Shown: positions 48,761 through 61,439 of the stretch, one piece after another
How positions within the stretch are numbered: the first letter of the stretch is position 1
Layout: each line of letters opens with the position of its first letter
Source: Epiperipatus broadwayi
Lineage: Eukaryota; Onychophora; Udeonychophora; Euonychophora; Peripatidae
Direction of reading: 5' to 3'
NCBI GenBank assembly: GCA_028023455.1
Contig: JAQFVV010000012.1
Coordinates: 15,518,364 to 15,582,363 of the forward strand
Length of the DNA: 64,000 bases
Position numbers and translations under genes: made by a program
The notes under the pieces: generated by a model
What the model was told of the DNA's origin: nothing
Seen by the model: only the letters and a program-made list of their open reading frames with translations
The model's database searches: none

Positions 48761-50342
48761 AAAGTTTTAGCTTAATATATATATATAAAAAAACACAATG
48801 GATAATTTAAATTAATGGAAATGATTTTTAAAAAAATACATTCAATAAAAATAATTATTAATAATTTAATTTGGTCAGATAGGCATTCATATTTAAATAC
48901 TGGAATAGTTTTATAGTTAAAGTTCATTAGAGTTCATAAAGTTCTTACGGTTTTAAAAAGAAAAAGACCATATTTTCTAGTTGCTTGTAATTTGGATCCA
49001 GCATTAATTCCCACAAAGTCCTGAGGAGACCGTTATGCTGTTCTGTTTGTGTTTATCCAGAGGTCCTTTGCTCTACTTGGTATAGCTTTGCAGGATCTTT
49101 TATTGTAGGACCCTGATGTTCTGGGGTCCGCAATATAGGAAAACGTTATTCCATTTATACTTTTAGGAAAACTGAAGGGATTGAAAGTGCATCTTTTCAA
49201 TCCCTTCTCCTTCAACTCTCCCAGAGCTAACACACTTCTAATATTTTATTTCTAATCTTTTCCTTTTTATATTAAAATTTAAGATTAACTGGACATGATG
49301 TCATGATGATGATTCTTTCGCTGAGGTCCATTTTCTGAGCGATTTTTTTTATTGGCTATTGTGTTTCTATTGTTTTTCTCTCCTATCTGACCTTTACTTA
49401 TAAATTTTGAGCTGCCCAAAGGCTAGTTCACTTTGATTAATTAAAATAATTATTTCCATTTTACACAATAGCATTAATTAAATTATTGTACATTCTTAAA
49501 GATATATATACTTTTATCTTTAAGTTTTTTTCTTAAAATTTAGTTTTAAAACTTTTTCTTTTTTTAATAAAGTTTTCTTTTAATAATTTTTCCATCCGTG
49601 TGATTTGTATATACATGAGTTTAGATGACTTTTAATTTTCAATTTTTAAAAACAAATTTTTATTCGTGAACTTTTTATTTATTAGAATGTAACAGCATGT
49701 GTGCCCATTACAATATATATCTGAACACTTATAGCATATATGTGTAGAGATGATAATCTGGATCAACCGATGATTGATGGTTTAGCATGAAATGTATATT
49801 GGTGATTATTTATCTTTTCGTCATATGTGTTCAAGTGTATCAGTGATATGAGATAGAGTGGTGGGTCATGTGAAAGTCTGTGCTCATATACCCTATATAT
49901 TAAAAAATATATTATTTTCTTTCAATGTTTTATTGCGAATCCGTTAATAACATCGTCCTAATTTTAGTTTTAAAGAGCTGATTTCACTTTACCATGAGTA
50001 GAACATTGAAGTAGACAATATAACAAAAACATCTGCATTTCCGCATAATTAGTACTTCTACAATTGTATTACTTCACAATTGATATTCACTGTAGGGCTT
50101 ACAAATTACAGAGTTTTGGCAAAAAAAATGAAACATAGTTTCATTTAGCATTTGATAAAATGTTTTATTTTTTGATTTTCGCAAAAGATAGATCATGCAG
50201 GTCTTGACAAAATATGAGGTCTTGTGCTGTCGCACTACACTCAGGACAATTGTTCTTGAGACTAGGGGCGCTAAAATTTAGCCCGCACAAAGGCCCCTGA
50301 CCTTGCACATATGTATCTAATGTTATTTAATAATTACATGTG
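48761..50342. other. No clear gene; possible LINE 3' scrap near 49.1 kb
   Basis: At 49100-49240 a GC-richer block in one plus frame reads ENVIPFILLGKLKGLKVHLF, which recalls the 'WNSLP..I..S..FK..LK.HLF' tail of CR1-type or other RTs, but stops precede it and the match is weak. Confidence 0.2.
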
Positions 50343-51343
50343 CACCTGGGTCTCGTTTTATGCGGTAGATGGGTTCCACAGAAAACCCACATTAAAAAAA
50401 ATCGCACAAAAATAGACTTAACTTACATTGAAAAATGGGGGATAGGGTCTGTAATTTTCTAAATTCGCATAAAAGCAAAGCAACAAGGAAAAATTACTTT
50501 AAAATTCGCATTAAAAAAATAAGGAAATAAAGTATGATTAATAAAAAATATCAAATATTTGAAAAAAATTGATAAAAGACAAACTATTTTCACTTTTTTT
50601 TTTTTTATGAACTACTGTATTTAATTTGACATTTTTTTCATACATATTTTAATCATTATCGCGATGTGACGATATGCGGTTCGTTTGTAAACTGGTAAGA
50701 AATCAGATTCGTCGATGTGATGTAGCTTCTCCTTGAACGAAGTCAAGAATCTCTCAGCAATTATGCCCAGAGAAACTTGTTAGCCACTTTATTTTCAATT
50801 TCCCACTCTAAGTTTTCCCATATTCTGCTCCATCCCATTTACACAACTAGTGCCAATTTCAGTCTTGTGCTGGGTTTATGGTTTTCTGTTGACAACTAAT
50901 TTATACTACTGAAATAAATTTTAAATGTTCACATTTTATTTCTATATTAAAAAATGAGATCGTAATCAAAACAAAAAGACTATGCATTATCATTAAATAT
51001 TACTTTCAGTTTATAAAATCAATAAAATCTTCGTTATTTATTTTAAAAATCTACATTATTTATTTCTGTTACACCTAACAAAATATGTTTTAAAAATTTA
51101 AAATTTTTGAATATTTCTTGCGATATTTTTACAGCTTCAGGTCATATTCACGTTAGCTGCTAATATAACGATATATTTTTTGAAAAGAAAAAAAAAGTAT
51201 TTCAAGTCAAAATAAGTTATTAATAATTTAAATTTCTTGATATCTAATAAGTATAGTGAAATATGAAAAATATTAAGAAGAAACATGATTCGCATAACTT
51301 CAAAATCGCATTAAAATAATCCGCATAAAACGAAAGCCAGGTG
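50343..51343 (+). mobile_element. Tigger/pogo-like non-autonomous DNA transposon, copy 2
   Basis: TIR CACCTGGGTCTCGTTTTATG at 50343 and its complement ending CCAGGTG at 51343 (there CTTTCG for CTCG) bound 1,001 bp. The right flank is TA and the left flank is TG. The internal sequence follows copy 1. Its LINE-derived insert (50714-50847, antisense) is longer than in copy 1, running from the LINE terminus back to GGAAATGGG-like coding sequence. It lies about 365 bp upstream of the RPAP3 start codon. Confidence 0.8.
50714..50847 (-). mobile_element. LINE 3' end inside Tigger-like copy 2
   Basis: Minus strand GTTGTGTAAATGGGATGGAG, GAATATGGGAAAACTTAGAG, AAAGTGGCTAACAAGTTT, CTTGACTTCGTTCAAGGAG, TACATCACATC matches 18771-18908 of LINE copy A, including the last codons (WDRADYG equivalent) and the 3' UTR. 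Confidence 0.85.
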
Positions 51344-51359
51344 TATATATAATTTCGTT

Positions 51360-51708
51360 GTTGTATGCAATTTATATAAAATGTAGTCCAAAAATATGAT
51401 TAAAATTTAAAGAAGTTCTCGGACGTATGGTTACCAAACAATAATACTTGGTTATCGTTAGTGTTAATTTCCCACTGCCTCTTTTTAAACGCAATTATAG
51501 TACTATATATTAATTTTAGAATTTTTTTTTGCTTGAAACTCCCGGTACTGAACAGCGATTTCATATAACGAGATTTTACGAAATGCGCATACTAATTACC
51601 GCAACTTAAAAACATTTATCCCCAAAGATGGCACTAGTAGTTCTAAAATAAAGTATTGTTTCAAATATGGCTGAAATATAGGGTAAAATATTTGAAATTT
51701 CAAAATAA
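51360..51708 (+). promoter_or_regulatory. Promoter and 5' UTR region of RPAP3
   Basis: Between Tigger-like copy 2 and the start codon the DNA has about nine CpGs (GGACG, AACGC, CCCGG, AACGAG, TACGAAATGCGC, ACCGC), unlike the CpG-poor flanks, and AAAGATGGCAC at 51626-51636, similar to the YY1 site common near initiator regions. No TATA box stands out. The start site is not assigned. Confidence 0.45.
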
Positions 51709-51861
51709 ATGGCAAATGATAAGCATAGTTCCATATTTCTTCAATATCAAGTTCAAAAAAATGCAGAAGAATTAAACAACTACATACAGGACTTGAATAA
51801 TTGGGAAAAAGATATGAAACAGAAAGATGAAGAGCTTCGGAATGATATTGATGTTAATTCG
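51709..51861 (+). CDS. RPAP3: RPAP3-type gene, coding exon 1
   Basis: RPAP3 is a TPR co-chaperone adaptor of HSP90 in the R2TP complex and helps assemble RNA polymerase II and other machines. The ATG at 51709 (A at -3, G at +4) opens 51 codons beginning MANDKHSSIFLQYQVQKNAE, with NWEKDMKQKDEELR further on. This aligns well with the conserved N-terminus of animal RPAP3 (LQ.QVKQNAEEL...DLENWEKDIKQKD.ELR). The exon ends at 51861 before a GTTAGT donor in phase 0; the alternative donor GTAAAT 4 bp later would break the frame with exon 2. A Merlin-like element starts 20 bp into the intron. Confidence 0.9.
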
Positions 51862-51881
51862 GTTAGTAAATGTAGTAAGAT

Positions 51882-52640
51882 GTAAAGGTTTACTTTAGCG
51901 ACCAGGGCATATTCGCCATCTAGTTTTTAAAATTAGAACTAAAATCTTACGTATCTGCTCCTATATTACAATTACAGTAAATATTTATTAATTAAAACGT
52001 AAAAGATAATAAAAATAAAATCATTTACCTTTTTAAGCACAATTATGCCCTATGCATAGTAGGAAATTGGAGAATGCATGTACACCCCATTGCTAAATCT
52101 GCTGATATTATTGTACGCAGCCCAGTCATCTGAAATTATGCGAGTCCCTGGTAAAATGTACCGCTGGATTAGGGCCTCCAATGTGCCAGCCGTTCTATCC
52201 GCCACTTCTGCCAAGAAGCACTTCATTGACCCTCTTTCAATACCACCAAAGATCCAATGCCCTCTATGTATAGTCCCCCTGTGGTATTTTCTGTGGAAAT
52301 AATACGTTTCGTCGATTTCGACGACTAATGGCTCCCCATTCTTATCTATTCCGCCGAGAACCATCGAGATAGTTTAAATTCTTAAGTTATAAATGTCGAT
52401 AGTTTAAATTCTTAAGTTTCAAATAATTTAAACTAATTATTTTAATTAAACTAGTATAATTATTTCAACTTCTTTAAAATGGTAAATATTTTTTTTATTA
52501 TCTTTTATATTTTAATAAATTTTAATGTAATTGTAATATAGTAGTATGCGTAAGATTTTCGAATAATAATTTATTTCTAATTTTGAAAACTAGAGGGCGA
52601 ACATGATTTTTATGCTGTGGTCGCTAAAGTAAACCTTTAC
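51882..52640 (-). mobile_element. Merlin/ISXO2-like DNA transposon, internally deleted
   Basis: TIRs of about 55-60 bp with an indel: GTAAAGGTTTACTTTAGCGA at 51882 and its complement ending 52640; inside both arms ATTCGCC/GTTCGCC, CTAGTTTT and AAAATTAGAA pair again. A transposase fragment lies between them on the minus strand. No 8-9 bp target duplication is visible (left TAGTAAGAT, right CCATTAATG), perhaps through decay. Confidence 0.8.
52050..52364 (-). pseudogene. ISXO2-like transposase, catalytic core fragment
   Basis: DDE-type transposase of the IS1016/Merlin group, shared by bacterial insertion sequences and animal Merlin elements. The 104-codon minus frame reads GIDKNGEPLVVEIDETYYFH (first catalytic Asp), RGHWIFGGIERGS, FLAEVADRTAGTLEALIQ, ILPGTRIISDDWAAYNNI (second Asp) and GVYMHS, then diverges. 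The usual zinc-ribbon N-terminus and the C-terminal third with the last acidic residue are missing, against a family length near 300 residues. The reading frame itself is uninterrupted. Confidence 0.88.
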
Positions 52641-55400
52641 CCATTAATGATATGTTTTTTTTTTCGACAAATTAATTTTCACCGATTTGCCTAATTAAAT
52701 TATTTATATCAGATTTGAAAGTTGTGGTTGTGATATATCTTTTCTGGAAATAATTTTTTTATTTGAGTATTAATTTAAGTGAGTCGGTAAGCTTACTCAT
52801 TCTCTGTTTCTAAATAAGAACCAGGGTTCATCAGTAGTTTTAGTATCAAATTATCTTTTAACATTTTATAAGTTATAAATTTGTAATAAATATTTGTTTT
52901 ACTTATACTTTTTATCGATATCATATATCAAAATATTTGTTAGAATTGCAAGTTAACAGTAATGTATTATTTACAATTAAAATAAAACGTAAAGAAATTA
53001 AATTCACATTTATTGCATTAAAAAAAATTCACAAAAAAATGTTTCCTACTTTTATTTTTAATTTTACGTAAGTTGTAATTGGTTGTGATTTGCCACACAA
53101 AAAGAAAAAATGTATATATATCTATCGATGCGATCTGGGATTTCATATACAAAAGTATGTATACATAGTCAACCGGTGTTTTTTTTTTCTGTATCAAGTT
53201 CAACATTAGTAAATTATGATTATTTGATTTTTAAAAAATTTATTCAAAACGGATGTTTCCACTGCTAAAAACTTTTTAAATATTTAATATGATACTTTTT
53301 AATCGAATATTTATTAAATTTCTTTAAAACTAGTAGGGATGTATCCATTGTTTATTTTGAAACTTATTTTTTTACAAAGAATTCTAAGTTAGTGCCAATA
53401 TCCCACCTCTCCCATCGTTTCAGACAAATAGATGTTAGTTTCTGTACAAAAACAGATAATCTATTATAAATGCAAAAATTCACAAGCAATCATGTTTGAA
53501 TTCGATACTATTATTTTAATAGTTGTGGGTCATAAGTTTCTCTTCCTACTCATATATCATCAAAAGCCTAGCAAAAAAAAAAAGTTTTTTATTTATATTG
53601 TTGAAATAGCATGAAAAACTTTATTTATTTGAGGTTTTAAATTTAACATTTAATTATGAGCACTAATACAGGCTAAAATATCACTACCACCTAAATTTTG
53701 ATAACAATTTTGATATTTTTAGGAATTTCAAGGATAAAAGATATTAAATCATACATTACAGTGAATCCAACATCATATGTTTTTTATGCAATGACTTTTG
53801 CCTTTCCAAAGAAACTTATAAGTTACTTTTTCAGTTTAATTTTTATCTACCAGACAATTTCACTAAGAATAGCTATATTAATTTTAAACTTTGATAACTC
53901 ATTAGCTACGATTTTTGTCATGCATATTTAAGTATAAGAGAAGAGAGTTCACACAATCAAATTTCCCAAGTTTTATGTAACTATATACAAAAACAATTAA
54001 ATACCTTTATTATCCATTTATCTCCCACATTGCTACCATTATCATTACTACTATTGTAATAATTTCTACAGCTTAAATGATCAGTCCACTACACAAATTA
54101 TTTGCTTTAGGCTATTTTTGTGTCACTTTTTATAGATTCTTCAACTTTTCTTTGTTTAGTCATGTTTTTTCTTTATTCAACTTATTATATATTTTATTGT
54201 AATTGTTCTTATTTGCAAGATATTTTAAGATTTGCATCTTTCATTCATTTGTTATTTTAGTATTCTCTTTATCCCACCTTACTGATTTTATTTTTTTAAA
54301 ATATTGATTGAATTTCTCAAAAGTAGCATTATTATTACTTTCTATATGTTTTTTTCTTCATCATAATAAATAATAAAATTTTAATTATAATTATTTAGTT
54401 GTTTTTTTCCCTCATATTTTTTTAATTTCTTACAAGTTTGCCAATGCAAGTTGTATATTAAAATTTGAAAAATATACTATTATTTTCTTAGGTTTTTATT
54501 ATTTCTGAGTAAATGTAATTGGCGGGGTTTTTTTTTACCTGTAAATTCTTGAATAATTTAAGCCTCTTTTCCCCTGAAAATGATAATTAAAATTAGTAGG
54601 TTTACAGATGCAGTAAGATATAGTAGCACATTGTGCTCCAACTATCAATGAAAAATTAGTACTATTTTTAATTAACTGGATTCCTCTCCTTCCTTAGTAT
54701 GAAAGATATTCTCATAAGACTAAGCAAAATATAAATTTTATCAGAAAAGGCAGTCTCACATATACTAAAAAGAAATTATAGAAATATAAATAATTAGAAT
54801 ATGTAATCCTGGAATTGTTATTTTGGCATGAATAGAAAAACTTTGAAGTTGTTGAATGCAAATTCTTAGCTATTTATGGAAAACTATTGTTAGATTGTTT
54901 TCAAAATTTTGAAATATATATCTAAAGTAAAATAAAATGCAACTATATATTACTATATAAATGTGAAAGTTTGTTTGTTTGTGATTTTTATAACTTAACA
55001 AATATTGCACCATTTTGAAGAATCTTGCATGATTTTTTTTCTCCTTTTTTTGTATAGAATTTTATTAACATAAATTTTTACTGTAATTGTTTTAAAAACA
55101 TTTGCAATATAAAAATGCATAGAAAATCTATATCATAATGTTTTTCAAATGACATCATCAAAACCATAAAAGAGAGTAGCACTTATTAAAAGATTATAGA
55201 ATTGGAAAATTATTTGAACAAAAGGTGTAGTTTTTGGAAGGTAAAATTTGATTTTGTAAATATATTTTAAATTAATTAAATATTTAATGACAATTTAGAT
55301 CAGTTATAATAATAAATTTGTAATATTCAATATTATTTATTAAGTGCAGAGATCATATGTAATTAAAGAGAAAGAATTTTCATCTTTTAATATATGCACT

Positions 55401-55514
55401 GTACTGATCTTTTATGGCTGCTCTTATCTTTAAAAAAGTCTCAGTCTTGTATTTGAGTTTGGGAGTATCCTCAGTACTCTACATGACATCATTGAGCTAA
55501 GATAAGATCAGTAC
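55401..55514. repeat. Small hairpin, GTACTGATCT / AGATCAGTAC ends
   Basis: 10-bp perfect inverted ends 114 bp apart, with a second inner match CTTATCTT/AAGATAAG. Possibly a small MITE; no duplication seen. Confidence 0.45.
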
Positions 55515-55529
55515 ATTCTTTTTAATTAA

Positions 55530-55870
55530 ATAACGAATTTAATAAACTTGCAGGATTTTAGTTTAAATATATATTTAACACATATTAAAGTAAAATTTCA
55601 CAGATACAGCAAGAGAAATGTTACTGAATTTGATAAACTTTTATTATGAAATTGATAAACTTTTAGGGATATCAGTTTAAATGTATTTAACATATGAAAA
55701 AATAAATTTTAAAATGTAGTGGGTACCACAAGAGAATTATAACTGAATTTGATAAACTTTTATCATTTTCTTTTATGTATATTCTCACATGAGAATCTAA
55801 ATTTTAAATATATTTAATTAGCATATGAGAAAGAAAATTTTAAAATGGCATGGGTATTTGCCTGATTTTA
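55530..55870. repeat. Degenerate tandem repeat in RPAP3 intron 1
   Basis: Three related units of about 100-120 bp contain ACTGAATTTGATAAACTTTTAT, GTTTAAATRTATTTAACA and AAATTTTAAAATG in the same order. Confidence 0.65.
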
Positions 55871-57581
55871 AAGATATTAACCTCCATTAATTAGCTAAAA
55901 TACTATCATAGATATAATAATAAAAGATAGGCTAAATTTAAGAAGAAAAAAAAGTGCAAAAGGTAGGATCCCATTATTTATCTTCTAAAAAATGTCAACT
56001 TACAATAAATTAAAAAAAGGGTAACTTGTCTACAGTATTGAAAAAATATTTTTTCTTTATCTATTATCTATCTATCTATTCTTTATATATTTATACATAA
56101 GCTATGGATTTTTGGTTTATGGTAATTAGTTCAATTTTAGTATTAAATCAATAAAAATAAACATGGACAGCAGCCTTGCATAATTTAGATTTAAAAAAAT
56201 GTCGACTTGCAATAATTGAAAAAAGCTGACTTTTTTCAGTTCTTTACAAATATCTTGAAACAATATTAAAAATCTTTCTTTTAAAAATAACAGCAATGTG
56301 CATAAAAAGATAATCTTTTATTAAAAGCTTTATAAATTATATATTTTAAACAATATTAAAAATTATTCCAAACAATATGTTAAAGAATTCTTAAAATATA
56401 TATTTATTATCTTTTATATATACAATACATGACATTTTTTGTGGTGAATAGCTAAAGTATGTTATTACATAATACATGCATTGAATGAGAGATGGCACTT
56501 TAGGCAGCTTGGAGAGAGTATCAGTCATTATTACTTGGACACACATGACAATTACTGCCATTGTCAATAATAATATTTGTTAATTAAGTTTATTAAACCA
56601 TACACAAGCATGAAAATGCATAAATAGTTAGACTCTTATGTCAATGCATAAAGAAAATTATATATCTCATAAATTTACATTATTTTGGCCAGGAACAACA
56701 TGATGATATTTATTAATTAAATTAAAAATGTATGACTATTCAAGAAAAAGATAAATAAATATATTTATATTGAAAAACACATAAATACATATGTATTACA
56801 AATAGAGTGCCAGGAATTGTTTTTCTTGAAACTTAATTACCATATATAAATGATTATTATATGCAGTTAATCAAATTAGAAATGCTTGATTCTGATCAGT
56901 AGAGTAAAATTTAATAATAATAAAACTTGGGAAAGAAATACATATTTAAATATATTATAACTTCTAAATAGTATGCCAGAAACAAATTCTGTGAAACTAA
57001 TTATTATTTACAAATGATTATTTGTAATTAATCAACTTCGTTATATGTTTTTGTGTTCTGAGATTTCTTGGAAATATTATATATATCAGAGTGTTGCTTA
57101 ATAATTAATAATACCAAAAGTTGATTATTCAATAATATAACTAACTGATCATAAAAAGTTTTATTTTTTTGCAATATTGCTGTTGATAAATAATTTAAAT
57201 AGTATGTAAATATAGAAATTGTCGAAACAACTACAGATTGTGTTATTTTATTCTACTAATGCAAGTGAAGCTGCAGGTACAGCTCGTAATATATAACTTT
57301 GAAACTGACTCAATATAATAACTACATATTTCAATCAAAATAAGGTCCACAGGATATAACTTTTAGGATAAACTTTGTGATATCATTTGACTATCCATTT
57401 AATACTTAATACAATATATTTTAGATGTTGCATTGTTCTTTTTTTTTTATTGTTATTTCTTTTTACATTATAATTAGAAATGTATTTTTTTTTTTTTAGT
57501 ATATAACATATTGAATTATTTAAACTTCAGTAACTATTTTGGATTGGGAAAAAGTTTTATGATTTTTTTTTTTTTCACTAG

Positions 57582-57719
57582 AAAAAGATACCTCCTATCC
57601 GTAATAAGCATAACAAAATGAAGAATGCAAAAGTAATTGAACACCTAAAAAAAGACATTTCAACTAAAAAAGAAAGGATAAAATCATATGACTATAGTTC
57701 ATGGGAAAAATTTGATATC
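57582..57719 (+). CDS. RPAP3: RPAP3-type gene, coding exon 2
   Basis: Acceptor TTTTTTTTTTTTTCACTAG (ending 57581) and donor GTAAGT (57720) bound 46 codons in phase 0: KKIPPIRNKHNKMKN... then KKERIKSYDYSSWEKFDI. This continues exon 1 exactly where animal RPAP3 has LPPIRN, a lysine-rich linker and the highly conserved RIKSYDYxxWxKxDV motif. Intron 1 is about 5.7 kb and filled with repeats. The TPR repeats, the best known part of the protein, lie downstream and are not found within the window, so the gene is only partly contained. Confidence 0.92.
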
Positions 57720-60700
57720 GTAAGTATTTTTATTATTTGATCGTAGAGGGGAAAAATACATAATGTCTAAAAATATTGTTTCATAAGTTAATAATTTATT
57801 GAATTTTTTTTTTTTAATTGTGTTTGAAAAAGAAATATAATTAAGCAATAACGTATAGAAATTATTAAACTTGAGTTGTATTTGAGTATATTCAAACAAT
57901 AGTCCTGGTGATAATTTTTATGCCATTTAAATTCATAAAGTGCAATTTTATTTAATTCCATCCTTTTTTTTTTTTTTTTGGAGGGGGAGAGGGTGTTTCT
58001 AAAGACTGAATGATCTGTGTTTAGATGGATTAAAAGGTTAATAGGCAATTTTTTTTTATCTTGGCCATGAGATCACATTCTTTTATTTTTCAAATTTAAA
58101 TATAATTGGAAGATGAGAGAAATTATTTATTTAAATAATTATGTATTGCCATTTTTTGGAATTGTATAATACATAACCTTCCATTATCTATATTAAATTA
58201 TAATAACTACTATTAAAGAATATAATTTGTATTGTGCCATTTGCATTATTGTTGTGTTTTTTTTTTAATATAGAGAATTTCCTGACTTATATAGATAAAT
58301 TATTTCATAGAATACTTTATAAATCAAAATGTGTGAATGTTGAATCATTTTCTACACCAAAGTTATATTCAATAAAAAAAAAAAATTGCACTTCAGAATT
58401 GACATTAAATGCAGACTCATATGTAAAGGTAAACCCTGAACTTTATTTATATTAAATAAAATATTGTATGCAATAGTGATAATATAGATATTATATTTTG
58501 TATATTGCTGACGATATAAATTACTGTATATTATATGTTACTATGCCAAATAATAATAATGGAGCGTATCTTTGATCATTTTCTTGTTTATATATTTTCA
58601 TTTTTATTTCCAAGTCAATAAAAGGCATCTTATAAAATAGCTGATCTTTTTTTAAAGCTGGGAATTTCCTTTGGTGATTATTAATAAAAATTATGATAGT
58701 TATACCAAAACAAAAATACAATAATGGCAAAAATATTTCTGCATATTTGCAACTGAAAATATGCAAAACTGAGATTAGATAGTGAAAAATGAAAACTAAC
58801 TTGAGTGCTACCTTGAATTATTTATTGCCTATCACAATTTCATGTTTGTTTGTTTTTTTGCAATTTTGTTATTCTGTAATATATCTTATTCTATAGTATT
58901 TCATATGTCTTTTTAAATAAATCATAGATTTCAGTATGTATCTGCAAGTCTATACATATAGTATCTACTACATAAATAGAAAGTTATCTGTATTTGTTTT
59001 GAAATGTTTTTGGTTACACATAATATATATATATAAAGAGAGGGAATTAATAGTTGAAGTAAGCAAATTAAAAATGTATATATAGATTGAGTTATAGTAA
59101 TAAGCAAAATTAAATACTGTACTATAAAATATTAATAAATTTGGATAATATTAAAGTCTTATTTAAAAATTTCTTTTTGTAGTTTGTTGAAAAGAGATTA
59201 ATAAATTATTCTTTTTTTAAAAAAAAAATCATCTATAGTTGAAACAATATCCTTATTTATATTTCTCATAATATCCTCAACTTAAGAAGTTCAAGTCTGT
59301 TTTGCAATTAAGATGTAATAATTTAATTGTGTGTTTGTGTTTATAAAAACAATTTTATTTTCAAATGTTTTAGTTTCTTGAGTTCCAAGCTTTCATGTGA
59401 ATACTGAAAATCATGTATAATAATGAATTTGCTTAATATGTTTTAATATATATATTTATACAATATAAACATCTAGTACATGTATATGGATGCATATAAC
59501 ATAGTATAATTTATAGATTATACATATTAAAACATCAACAAAAATAATTAACACACACACACAAAAAATAGAATGATGCTACTATAAAAAAAAAAAACCA
59601 GTGATATAATGAAATGAAAGAAAGACTACATTTACATGTGTATATACAGTACTGAAATGTGTGTGTTTTTATACATAAATTTATTTCTCAATAAATCTCT
59701 CTCTTAAATAATAAAAGATATTGTTCTTTTTTTACTTTTCTTATGTGAAAATTAATGATGATAAAATGCAAAAGATCCGTTTTTTGTGATATTATTGAAG
59801 TCACAATGATAGTATTTATATTGCGGATTAGAGTCCAGTGATAGTATTTAACTGTGGATTAGAGAACCAAAATTAGTAAAATGATTTCAAAGCTCATAGC
59901 TAATGGTAATAGAATTCAAAAGAAGCTATAAAATATTTCTTTTTTAAATTCAAGCCAATTTTTGTATCCATACAACTATTTGTTAGATGTGATGCCACTT
60001 TTTCCAGTGAATCTTTTGCTAAAGTTTTCATATAGTCAACATTTTTTGATACAGTATATTATTATTCATTGGATCATTCTCTTTGTTCATATTCGTCAGC
60101 AATAAATTTAATACTTTTTCTATCTGTTGAATACTGATCATAAACTATGGATGGAACGTTAACACTTTCAGGAATATAAATAATCCTAGCATTAATTTTT
60201 TTTTTTTTTACTTTGTTTTACAAATTGATGATTTACTCTTATTGAATATATTTTAGCTGTAGCATATAACTTTTTTCTTTTTAAACTAAATTAATAATTT
60301 TCATTAATTCTACATAAACAAAATACTTCACGGCTTTTATTAGGTATAACAGGATTACTACCATCATTTACTTTATATTTTGGAGCAATTTTAAGCAAAT
60401 TTTCTAATTCATAATAACAAGGTAAAGGTAATAAGTACAAATAATGCTACAATAACATAACTAATTAAGTATATGAGACTGAGTGTGTGATTGAAGAAAA
60501 TGATTACCATTATATGGTATAAGTAAATATATGAAATTTATGCATTTAATTTTTTCAAATCATAAATTCTTGAACCAGTAGGTTTTGAGAATGCAGATAT
60601 GACAGTCTTAATGTATTGCCACAAAAATAGAAAGTATTTTTTGGTTAGTTGTCTATTATTACTGATATTTAGTTATAAATAGAGAAATTTAAGAAAAAAT

Positions 60701-60863
60701 TAAATATTTAAATTGCTTAGTTTAGCACAGTCAGTTTTTTAAAAAAGACTGTAGACAACAAAGTATCTCTTCATTCCTCCAATTAAAAAAAGTATTAAAT
60801 AATTTAAGTTAATTACTTTTAAATGATTTTTAGAGGATTTTATATACAGGTTTAAATTATATA
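57720..60863 (+). other. RPAP3 introns, repeat-poor
   Basis: Apart from the possible exon 3, no exon is recognised. A short duplicated block (ATGATAGTATTTA...GCGGATTAGAG and GTGATAGTATTTA...GTGGATTAGAG) is at 59808-59870. Confidence 0.5.
58276..58428 (+). CDS. RPAP3: RPAP3-type gene, possible coding exon 3
   Basis: A T-rich tract and AG at 58274-58275 followed by 51 open codons (NFLTYIDKLFHRILYK... ending LNADSYVK) and a good donor AAG|GTAAAC at 58429. The phase is 0 on both sides, compatible with exon 2. After FDI, the text (E)NFLTYIDKL is reminiscent of the 'DVDKALxEIDK' stretch that follows in other RPAP3 proteins, one residue short. An A11 run in the coding frame and the weak conservation of this linker keep this uncertain. 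An unrelated open frame is the alternative. Confidence 0.45.
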
Positions 60864-61410
60864 CACCTGAGTCATTTTATGCGGATTATTTTAATGTGAT
60901 TTTGAAGTTATGCGATTCATGTTTCTTCTTAATATTCTTTCATATTTTACTATATTTATTAGATATCAAGAAATTTAAATTATTAATAACTTATTTTGAC
61001 TTGAAATACTTTTTTTTTTTTCAACAATATAACGTTATATTAGCATCTAACATGAATATGACCTGAAGCTGTATTTAGAATCTTAGCTTCTATGTAAATA
61101 ACCTACGTATACTAATGAGTAAATAATAATAATAAATTTATACTTATATATAAAAATATCGCAATATATATTCAAAAATTTTATACTTTTAAAACATATT
61201 TTATTAGATATAACAGAAATAAATAATTTTTAGATTTTTAAAATAAATAATAACGAAGATTTTATTGATTTTATAAACTGAAAATAATCTTTCTAATGAT
61301 AATGTAATAATCTTTTTGTTTTGATTGCGATCTCATTTTTTTTAATATAGAAACAGAAAACCATTAACACAACACAAGACTGAAAGTGGCGGCTAGTTGT
61401 ACATCACATC
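60864..61410 (-). mobile_element. Tigger/pogo-like DNA transposon, copy 3 (one half)
   Basis: Begins TA-CACCTGAGTCATTTTATG at 60862 and follows the reverse complement of copies 1 and 2 (AGATATCAAGAAATTTAAATT, AACATGAATATGACCTGAAGC, CAGAAAACCATTAACACAAC) up to CTAGTTGTACATCACATCAT at about 61410. There LINE copy B begins. The other half should lie beyond the window. Confidence 0.85.
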
Positions 61411-61439
61411 ATTTTAAAAGTTTAAATTGTAATATTATC

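Larger units (their letters stand above)
51862..57581 (+). other. RPAP3 intron 1
   Basis: Bounded by GTTAGT and CACTAG. It holds a Merlin-like element (51882-52640), a 115-bp hairpin (55401-55514), a degenerate tandem repeat (55530-55870) and otherwise AT-rich anonymous DNA with several T-runs. No other exon is convincing. Confidence 0.85.

Noticed and set aside
49033-49240. CR1-like RT tail or minus-strand gene
   Set aside because: Only a weak resemblance in one frame with upstream stops; left as an uncertain note.
51862-51880. Alternative RPAP3 exon 1 donor GTAAAT 4 bp downstream
   Set aside because: It would add 4 bases and break the phase-0 junction with exon 2.
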